Positions 15,103-20,367 of a DNA stretch of 20,367 bases are shown here, piece by piece. Origin of the DNA: UBA1573 sp016794285. GTDB lineage: Bacteria; Pseudomonadota; Alphaproteobacteria; Micavibrionales; Micavibrionaceae. Positions within the stretch are counted from its first letter, which is position 1. Every line of letters begins with the position of its first letter. The stretch covers positions 1 to 20,367 of the forward strand of contig JAEUKO010000034.1 in the NCBI GenBank assembly GCA_016794285.1, in the 5' to 3' direction. Position numbers and translations under genes: made by a program. The notes beneath the pieces were generated by a model. That model was not told the DNA's origin. It searched no databases and saw only the letters and a program-made list of their open reading frames with translations.

Positions 15103-15130
15103 TTGACGATGGGAACAAAATGTGAACAAT
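15103..15130 (+). promoter_or_regulatory. recA promoter
   Basis: TTGACG (15103-15108) is a good -35 box. The -10 region is weak; AACAAT (15125-15130, 16-base spacer) is the best candidate. LexA box 2 fills the spacer, which explains repression by occlusion. Confidence 0.55.
15113..15127 (+). promoter_or_regulatory. LexA/SOS box 2 (GAAC-N7-GAAC)
   Basis: GAAC at 15113-15116 and 15124-15127 with exactly 7 bases between (AAAATGT). This is the consensus direct-repeat LexA operator of Alphaproteobacteria, placed between the -35 and -10 boxes of recA. Confidence 0.85.
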
Positions 15131-15217
15131 AGGGGGATGTTATCTGTTGTGACTAACTGATTCCCTGCCATAGACAAACAAGACCGCTTCTGTAAAAATT
15201 ATAAGGAGATTTCAAAA

Positions 15218-16357
15218 ATGAGTGTGACCCCCCTGAAAGGATCTGAAATGGACCGTTCTTCCAACGAAAAAAGCAAAGCCCTTGAAGCCGCGTTGGCCCA
15301 AATTGAACGGGCCTTTGGCAAGGGGTCGATTATGAAGCTCTCAGGCGAAAACAACAAAATGGAGGTTGAGGCAATCTCGACGGGCTCTCTTGGGCTCGAC
15401 ATTGCTCTCGGTATTGGGGGGGTTCCACGGGGCCGGATTGTTGAGATTTTTGGCCCTGAATCTTCAGGTAAAACCACGCTTGCTTTGCAAATTATTGCGG
15501 AAGCTCAAAAAACAGGCGGGACTTGCGCTATTGTTGATGCGGAACACGCTCTTGATCCCGGGTATGCTAAAAAACTGGGCTGTAATATCGAAAACCTTCT
15601 CATTTCCCAGCCGGATACGGGGGAACAGGCTTTGGAGATTGCCGATACGCTGGTGCGTTCGGGGGCTCTTGACGTTCTGGTGATTGACTCTGTTGCAGCA
15701 CTGGTTCCAAAAGCAGAGCTTGAAGGAGAAATGGGTGATACCCATGTGGGCCTACAAGCTCGTCTGATGTCACAAGCTCTTCGTAAACTAACGGGCTCTA
15801 TTTCTCGTTCGCGGACGGTGGTTATTTTTATCAACCAGATTCGTATGAAAATCGGGGTGATGTTTGGCTCACCGGAGACGACCACTGGTGGGAACGCGCT
15901 CAAATTTTACGCCTCGGTGCGACTTGATATTCGCCGTATTGGCTCGATCAAGGAGCGCGAAACGGCGGTAGGGAACCAAACGCGGGTGAAAGTTGTCAAA
16001 AACAAAATGGCCCCTCCCTTCCGTCAGGTTGACTTCGACATCATGTATGGCGAAGGAATTTCCAAAGTTGGAGAACTGATAGACCTTGGCGTTCAATCTG
16101 GCTTGGTTGAAAAATCGGGAGCATGGTTCTCCTGTGATGGGCAACGGATTGGTCAAGGGCGTGAGAATGCCAAGCAGTTTATGAAAGACAATCCTGCGGT
16201 TGCTGCCAAACTTGAGGATTCCATCCGTAAAAAATCGGGTGTGGTGGCCGATGCGATGCTGGCAGGTCCAGAAGGGGATGAAGCCACAGAAGCAGCGTTG
16301 GATCCTATCGAAGACGATGTGGTTGCTCCAACAACAAAGTCGAAAAAATCTGCTTAG
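15218..16357 (+). CDS. recA: Recombinase RecA
   Basis: ATP-dependent strand-exchange protein and SOS co-protease. The 379-residue product carries Walker A GPESSGKTT (79-87), LVIDSVAAL (Walker B), loop L1 GEMGDTHVGLQARLMSQALRK, loop L2 FGSPETTTGGNALKF, and FGKGSIMKL near the N-terminus; an acidic tail ends in a short basic KSKKSA. AAGGAG (15203-15208), 9 bases before ATG 15218, fixes a start about 10 residues upstream of the internal MDRSSNEKS. Two LexA-type boxes upstream indicate SOS control. It follows cckA by 147 bases and is convergent with the iron permease gene. Confidence 0.99.
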   Translation: MSVTPLKGSEMDRSSNEKSKALEAALAQIERAFGKGSIMKLSGENNKMEVEAISTGSLGLDIALGIGGVPRGRIVEIFGPESSGKTTLALQIIAEAQKTGGTCAIVDAEHALDPGYAKKLGCNIENLLISQPDTGEQALEIADTLVRSGALDVLVIDSVAALVPKAELEGEMGDTHVGLQARLMSQALRKLTGSISRSRTVVIFINQIRMKIGVMFGSPETTTGGNALKFYASVRLDIRRIGSIKERETAVGNQTRVKVVKNKMAPPFRQVDFDIMYGEGISKVGELIDLGVQSGLVEKSGAWFSCDGQRIGQGRENAKQFMKDNPAVAAKLEDSIRKKSGVVADAMLAGPEGDEATEAALDPIEDDVVAPTTKSKKSA

Positions 16358-16404
16358 GCTTGTTGCCAAGTTCTTCGTAACGAAGCGAAAATTATTTATA
16401 CAGT

Positions 16405-16439
16405 TTATCATCCCCGCGCCCTGTAAGCGGGGGTGATAA
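16405..16439. terminator. Terminator-like hairpin between convergent recA and the iron permease gene
   Basis: TTATCATCCCCGC (16405-16417) pairs with GCGGGGGTGATAA (16427-16439): 13 pairs with one G-U in the plus transcript. Neither side has a T run, so termination would be non-canonical or the element has another role. Position between convergent genes favours a bidirectional transcript end. Confidence 0.5.
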
Positions 16440-16452
16440 GTGCGTGAGGACA

Positions 16453-16469
16453 CGCCAGCGAGGATGGCG
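16453..16469. repeat. Second small hairpin downstream of recA
   Basis: CGCCA (16453-16457) and TGGCG (16465-16469) around a 7-base loop, 13 bases after the larger recA hairpin. GATAAGT occurs after both hairpins (16435-16441 and 16470-16476). The rest of the 145-base gap shows no gene. Confidence 0.4.
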
Positions 16470-16502
16470 GATAAGTCATTGCGGGTTTAGTGATGGTTTT
16501 TA

Positions 16503-17288
16503 TTACTCGGCGGCTGGGGCTTCGTTTGTCTTTTGGAAATGGTCTTTGATAAAAGTGAAGGCAAGCCACAAACACGGAACGGCAAGGAGTCCATAAGAGA
16601 GAATCTGGGCAGGCAGTCCATCGTGGCCGAATGGTTCGGTGGCAATGTGGATGGGGCTATTATCAACATAGGGGATCAGGTCCATCTCGGAAACTTCGTG
16701 AATGCCATACACAAAAAGGCGGATGGAAAAGAGAATCAGGAAAATTCCCGTTGCTTGCAAAAACAGGCGTAGGTTTATTTTGTGGCTTTGTTTAACCCAG
16801 ATAACTCCGGCACTGGCTGCTAAAACGAGGCCAAAAATTGCACCGATCAACAAGGAAGAGGCGTCTGAGCCTGCGCTGATGGCTCCTAGCATAACGGCTG
16901 TTTCAATTCCTTCGCGGGCAATCATTAAAACGGTAAATCCAAAGATACCAATCAACGCTCCTAAAGTGGGCTTGACGGCGTGGCGTTCCAGTTGGTTGCC
17001 AATGGCAGAGCGCAGGGACGTAGCCGTTTTCATGACATACAAGGTCATGCTTGCAACCAGAAATCCGGCCACAAGGGACATAATACCTTCGACAGCGGGA
17101 TTCTCTTCTGCTTCATCGCCGATGCGGTATCCAATATAAGAGCTAAGAAGAATAGCAACTCCCACGCCGGCATACACAGCCGGAATGAGGGCAAAGCGAT
17201 TGGTTTTTGTCAGATAGGCAAGAGTAATCGCCACGATAAGAAAGGCCTCAAGCCCTTCGCGGAACGTAATAAGAAGAGTGTCAATCAT
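16503..17288 (-). CDS. FTR1/EfeU-family iron permease
   Basis: Membrane iron permease of the FTR1/EfeU family, which moves ferrous iron, often after oxidation, across the inner membrane. The 261-residue protein has about seven hydrophobic segments and the two diagnostic REGxE motifs, FREGLEA at 9-15 and AREGIET at 124-130, which bind iron in the membrane. Charged DEAEEN between helices is also typical. The frame extends to TTG 17303, but ATG 17288 with AGGA 8 bases upstream is the natural start. There is no EfeO or EfeB neighbour, so it is an orphan permease. A Fur-like palindrome directly upstream suggests iron control. It is downstream of purB on the same strand but separated by 120 bases. 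Confidence 0.93.
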   Translation of the reverse strand: MIDTLLITFREGLEAFLIVAITLAYLTKTNRFALIPAVYAGVGVAILLSSYIGYRIGDEAEENPAVEGIMSLVAGFLVASMTLYVMKTATSLRSAIGNQLERHAVKPTLGALIGIFGFTVLMIAREGIETAVMLGAISAGSDASSLLIGAIFGLVLAASAGVIWVKQSHKINLRLFLQATGIFLILFSIRLFVYGIHEVSEMDLIPYVDNSPIHIATEPFGHDGLPAQILSYGLLAVPCLWLAFTFIKDHFQKTNEAPAAE

Positions 17289-17298
17289 GGGGAAGTCC

Positions 17299-17325
17299 TG
17301 CAAATAAGAATTGTTATCATTTGCA
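17299..17325 (-). promoter_or_regulatory. Fur-family operator before the iron permease
   Basis: TGCAAAT (17299-17305) and ATTTGCA (17319-17325) are perfect inverted arms around an AT-rich core. The minus strand reads AATGATAACAATT (17321-17309), close to the Fur-box core AATGATAATCATT. It ends 10 bases before the permease start codon, a position suited to repression. Confidence 0.65.
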
Positions 17326-17408
17326 ATCTAGCAAAAGAAAACAGAAGCAACAACAAAAACATTCGTTCTTGATGGGTCTTTATTTTTCACAGGCCCTTGA
17401 TTGTCTCC

Positions 17409-18719
17409 CTATTGAGGAAGGAGAAGAAGGGCTCTTTCGATAATCAGACCAGCGTTTTTGATGTAGGGTGCGTAATCAAAAATAGCCTCAAAACTTGCTT
17501 TGTCCAGTTTGCTGGTTACTTCGCTGTCTTGTTCGAGCAAAGAGTGCAAGGAAATTTTACCATCCGATTCCCAAACTTTCATCGCACTGCGCTGAACAAT
17601 CCGGTAGGCCTCTTCGCGGGAAAATCCGTTTTGGGTCAGGGCGAGCAAAACCCGTTGGGAGAAAACCAAGCCGCCAGTACGTTCCAGATTCGCTTTCATC
17701 CTCTCAGGATAGACAAGAAGGTTTTCAATGACTCCGGCCAGCCGGTGCAAAGAGAAATCAAGGGCCATGCAAGAATCCGGCGCAAAGACACGCTCGGCAG
17801 CGGAATGGGAAATATCCCGTTCGTGCCACAGGGCAACGTTTTCAAGGGCAGGGGTCACTGCCGAGCGAACAAGGCGAGATAGTCCTGTCAAATTTTCACT
17901 CAGAACTGGGTTGCGCTTATGGGGCATTGCGGAGGAGCCTTTTTGCCCGGGAGAAAAAAACTCTTCGGCTTCGCGCACTTCAGTTCGTTGTAAATGGCGA
18001 ATTTCAACGGCGATGTTTTCAATCGAAGACGCAATGACACCAAGCGTGGCGAAGAACATGGCATGACGGTCTCGCGGAATGACCTGTGTTGATACGGTCT
18101 CTGGAACGAGGTTGAGTCGGGAAGCAACATAAGATTCCACATCGGGGGAAACTGTGGCATAGGTTCCAACCGCGCCAGAGATGGCGCAAACGGAAATTTC
18201 CGCACGAGCAGCAAGCAAGCGGGCATGGGCGCGGGCAAAGGCAGCGTAATGCCCTGCTAATTTGATCCCGAACGTGGTGGGTTCGGCGTGGATTCCGTGG
18301 CTGCGGCCAATGCAGATTGTATCTTGGTGAGCGCGGGATTGTTTCCTAAGGGCGGCAAGGACTTTTTCAATACCAGCGAGGAGCAAGTCACTCGATTGCT
18401 GAAGCTGAACTGCAAACGTGGTATCCAAAACATCCGAAGACGTCATGCCTTGGTGCATATAACGGGCTTCCTCCCCAACATATTCAGTGACGTTGGTTAA
18501 GAAGGCAATCACATCGTGTTTGACTTCGCGTTCGATCTCGTCAATTCGTTCGGCGTTAAATTGTCCGCGCTCTCTCAACGCTTTGGCAACCCCTTGCGGG
18601 ATAATGCCTGTTTGTTCCATTGCCTCTGCCGCTAAGGTTTCAACGTCCAGCATAATACGGAATTTGTTGTCGGGGGCCCAAATTTGGGCCATTTCAGGGC
18701 GGGTATAACGGGGAATCAT
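17409..18719 (-). CDS. purB: Adenylosuccinate lyase
   Basis: Purine biosynthesis enzyme that cleaves SAICAR and adenylosuccinate, releasing fumarate. The 436-residue protein starts MIPRYTRPEM and contains KHDV (His68), QGMTSSDVLDT, RSHGIHAEPTTFG (His141, likely general acid), and the mobile signature loop GSSAMPHKRNP (261-271). Length matches the shorter bacterial type. AAGGAA at 18731-18736 (minus strand) is 11 bases before ATG 18719. A hairpin lies about 40 bases upstream of the start in the presumed 5' leader. It is the first gene in the minus direction, with the permease gene downstream. Confidence 0.98.
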   Translation of the reverse strand: MIPRYTRPEMAQIWAPDNKFRIMLDVETLAAEAMEQTGIIPQGVAKALRERGQFNAERIDEIEREVKHDVIAFLTNVTEYVGEEARYMHQGMTSSDVLDTTFAVQLQQSSDLLLAGIEKVLAALRKQSRAHQDTICIGRSHGIHAEPTTFGIKLAGHYAAFARAHARLLAARAEISVCAISGAVGTYATVSPDVESYVASRLNLVPETVSTQVIPRDRHAMFFATLGVIASSIENIAVEIRHLQRTEVREAEEFFSPGQKGSSAMPHKRNPVLSENLTGLSRLVRSAVTPALENVALWHERDISHSAAERVFAPDSCMALDFSLHRLAGVIENLLVYPERMKANLERTGGLVFSQRVLLALTQNGFSREEAYRIVQRSAMKVWESDGKISLHSLLEQDSEVTSKLDKASFEAIFDYAPYIKNAGLIIERALLLLPQ

Positions 18720-18758
18720 TTGATTTGTATTTCCTTAAGTTTTGTGTGGTTTCCTTGA

Positions 18759-18782
18759 ACCTAGCCGAAGGTTGGGCTAGGT
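18759..18782 (-). repeat. Hairpin in the purB 5' leader
   Basis: ACCTAGCC (18759-18766) and GGCTAGGT (18775-18782) form a perfect 8-base stem with an 8-base loop. A shorter stem, AACCT/AGGTT (18758-18762 with 18769-18773), uses some of the same bases, so the two cannot form together. Confidence 0.55.
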
Positions 18783-18928
18783 GCAATGAGGGGTTTCTCT
18801 TTTGCCCGCTTCCTTGCTTTCTGGCCCAACAAGCTGTGCGTACTGAACTTTTACGTCTTGCGGGCTGTTAAGTTTACTCTCAAACTCCACAAATCGGAGG
18901 ATTTTCGTAACATAGAGACGTTCAAAAT

Positions 18929-18946
18929 ATGGTGTTAGGTTCATGA
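18929..18946 (+). CDS. Tiny leader ORF 1 (MVLGS)
   Basis: Five codons, ATG GTG TTA GGT TCA, ending in a TGA that overlaps the next ATG as ATGA (18943-18946). No strong ribosome-binding site is present; GGAGG at 18896-18900 is too far. It is meaningful only as part of the coupled chain leading to the transporter gene, and may be chance. Confidence 0.22.
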   Translation: MVLGS

Positions 18947-18990
18947 AGAATCCCTTTGGGGTTGATTTCTATGATCGGTGGCAAGGATGA
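18943..18990 (+). CDS. Short leader ORF 2 (15 residues) coupled to the transporter gene
   Basis: Encodes MKNPFGVDFYDRWQG. Its TGA overlaps the transporter ATG as ATGA (18987-18990). The transporter has no well-placed ribosome-binding site (AAGG touches its ATG directly), so re-initiation after this ORF is a plausible way to start it. The peptide shows no known motif. Confidence 0.38.
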   Translation: MKNPFGVDFYDRWQG

Positions 18991-20367
18991 CGAAGAGGAT
19001 TCTCTCTTCTTGCGCCTTTTTCTTTCTATGCTTGGCAGGGTCTGCACAGGCACAGGTTCTTGCGCCTTCTGCTGATCCCGGGCGTGTCGATCAACCTGTT
19101 CTTCCCAAAGACATTTTTTCTGGTCTTCAATCTCAAGCTCTTCCGCAAAGCGCGAAGCCTGCTCTGCCTCCAGAAACAGCCAATCTGACATTTGTTTTGA
19201 ATAGTCTGACTATTCAGGGAGCGCAGGCTTTCTCACCCGATCGTCTTGGCGATTTTTATCGGCCCTATTTGGGAAAAACAATCACGCTTGGGCAGCTGTT
19301 TGACATCATGGCGCGTATCCAGCAACTCTATCTGGACGAAGGTTATACAATCTCAAAAGTACTTATCCCCGAACAGGCGATTGATAGCGGGAATATCGTC
19401 TTTACGGTTGTTGAAGGATACGTTGAATCCGTCGAGCTCGATCCCAGTTTTCCAAAGAGTCCAATTCTTGAAGATTTTGCGGCGAAGGTTTTGGCTATGC
19501 GGCCGCTGAATACCCAAAAACTGGAACGCTTCATGCTTATTCTCAATGATAAGGCAGGACTCAGAGCATCTTCAGTTCTCTCTAAAATTGAAAACCACGA
19601 AGCGGGCCCGGGTGGATTAAAGCTAACACTTCGTCAAAATCAGGACGAGTTAGGGACGGGGGCTACTTACGTTTCCTTTGATACGTTTGGTTCAAACTTC
19701 ACCGGATTTGGTCAGTTCGGAGCAGGGACCAGTTTCAACCACCTAGGTACAAACTATTCAGAACTTTTGTTGAATGGGGTTGTTACAACCTCCAGTCAAG
19801 AAATGCGGCAAGGGAGTGTTGAATATAACTTACCCCTATGGGGAGTTTCGGGAACAAATCTCAGGCTATCCAGCGAAATGAACCGGACGGAACCAGGAAG
19901 CAGTTTGGATATTCTTGATGTCAAAGGGCGGTCATTTAGTATGTCCGCGCAGCTTAGTTATCCTATTATTCGTCAACGAGATCAGACATGGTTGGTGAGT
20001 AGCAGTTTTGAATACAAGAATGTTGGAACGGATATATTGGGCGAGCCTCTTTTTCAAGATCGAATTCGTTCGGTTGGGGTGATGTCGCGTTATACCTTCT
20101 CTGATCGCTATCGTGGATTAAATTTATTACAAGCAGATTTTTCTAGGGGGCTTAATGTTCTAGCGGCCCGAGAGACAGGGGAGCCAAACCTTTCCCGTCA
20201 ATTTGGCCACAGCGATTTTTGGAAGGCTGAACTTCTTTGTACGCGATTGCAGACAATCGCGAGGAATTTTGAAGCTTTGTGGAGCGTTAAGGGCCAGTAT
20301 GCATGGCAACCACTGTTATCTTCAGAAGAGTTTGGTTTTGGCGGCGGTTATTTGGGACGCGGTTATG
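18987..20367 (+). CDS. Two-partner secretion outer-membrane transporter, ShlB/FhaC/HecB family (partial)
   Basis: Omp85-superfamily TpsB transporter that exports a large TpsA exoprotein across the outer membrane. The frame is open from ATG 18987 to the window end (460 codons). Residues 1-22 are a signal peptide ending AQA. A Pro-rich linker (23-65) corresponds to the plug-helix/linker region. POTRA 1 spans about 66-150 (LTFVLNSLTIQGAQAFSPDRL...LYLDEGYTISKVLIPEQ) and POTRA 2 about 150-215. Beta-barrel strands follow (TYVSFDTFGSNFTGFGQFGAG). The last visible residues, FGFGGGYLGRGY, match the conserved L6 motif (VRGY/F) that reaches into the barrel. No TpsA gene is visible; it may follow. GTG 18978 is an in-frame alternative start three codons upstream. 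Class is firm, cargo unknown. Confidence 0.9.
   Translation, partial: MTKRILSSCAFFFLCLAGSAQAQVLAPSADPGRVDQPVLPKDIFSGLQSQALPQSAKPALPPETANLTFVLNSLTIQGAQAFSPDRLGDFYRPYLGKTITLGQLFDIMARIQQLYLDEGYTISKVLIPEQAIDSGNIVFTVVEGYVESVELDPSFPKSPILEDFAAKVLAMRPLNTQKLERFMLILNDKAGLRASSVLSKIENHEAGPGGLKLTLRQNQDELGTGATYVSFDTFGSNFTGFGQFGAGTSFNHLGTNYSELLLNGVVTTSSQEMRQGSVEYNLPLWGVSGTNLRLSSEMNRTEPGSSLDILDVKGRSFSMSAQLSYPIIRQRDQTWLVSSSFEYKNVGTDILGEPLFQDRIRSVGVMSRYTFSDRYRGLNLLQADFSRGLNVLAARETGEPNLSRQFGHSDFWKAELLCTRLQTIARNFEALWSVKGQYAWQPLLSSEEFGFGGGYLGRGY

Larger units (their letters stand above)
18720..18986. promoter_or_regulatory. Divergent intergenic region between purB and the secretion transporter gene
   Basis: This region must hold the purB promoter (minus) and probably that of the transporter (plus), but I see no convincing -35/-10 pair on either strand. 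It contains the hairpin at 18759-18782 and two tiny ORFs at its right end (18929-18990). Confidence 0.4.

Noticed and set aside
15869..16453. Antisense frame of 194 codons opposite recA
   Set aside because: Entirely opposite recA coding sequence and the intergenic hairpin, with no domain or start signals.
1..20367. CRISPR arrays, tRNA or rRNA genes, insertion sequences, prophage or toxin-antitoxin genes
   Set aside because: No regularly spaced repeats, cloverleaf or CCA-ended sequences, transposase motifs or phage genes were seen by eye; a tRNAscan or HMM search could still find something small.

Overview
The window looks like chromosomal DNA from a flagellated, facultatively anaerobic alphaproteobacterium of moderate GC. 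Supporting this are a CckA cell-cycle kinase next to recA, a recA promoter with alphaproteobacterial GAAC-N7-GAAC LexA boxes, a RegB/PrrB redox kinase, a PleC/DivJ-like soluble kinase, and start codons that include GTG and TTG. Pyruvate formate-lyase with its activase points to fermentative or microoxic growth. I cannot name the genus from sequence alone; a Rhodospirillales-like lineage is a guess. I see no insertion sequence, prophage, CRISPR array, tRNA or rRNA, and no gene-free stretch longer than about 270 bases.

Layout. Positions 1-2022 (minus): a translationally coupled pair, a divergent CobT-like protein followed by the RegB-type kinase, which runs off the left edge. Positions 2138-3698 (plus): rpmB then tgt. 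The TGT is unusual: it has lost the three zinc cysteines and carries a Chlamydia-like insertion and a glycine in the base-specificity loop. Positions 3786-5322 (plus): a degenerate GGDEF protein that keeps a c-di-GMP I-site, from a promoter that may give a leaderless mRNA, then upp. Positions 5423-6925: a soluble PAS-PAS histidine kinase. Positions 7136-10232: pflB and pflA separated by a strong hairpin. Positions 10309-12516: flagellar export genes fliQ, fliR and flhB. Positions 12566-15070: cckA. Positions 15218-16357: recA behind two inverted LexA boxes. Positions 16503-18719 (minus): purB and, downstream of it, an FTR1/EfeU iron permease with a Fur-like palindrome. Positions 18987-20367 (plus): the first 460 codons of a two-partner-secretion outer-membrane transporter, preceded by two tiny ORFs chained to it by ATGA overlaps.

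How the genes relate. Signalling and the cell cycle recur: CckA, a DivJ/PleC-like kinase, a possible c-di-GMP receptor and the flagellar export gate lie within 12 kb, fitting the alphaproteobacterial coupling of motility and cell cycle. Anaerobic metabolism (PflB/PflA) and redox sensing (RegB with a CobT-like partner) are a second theme. Most of the rest is housekeeping. The strongest leads are the zinc-less TGT, the I-site GGDEF protein, the paired LexA boxes, the hairpins within the pfl and fli clusters, and the coupled leader ORFs before the secretion transporter. I do not see a clearly new multi-gene system.
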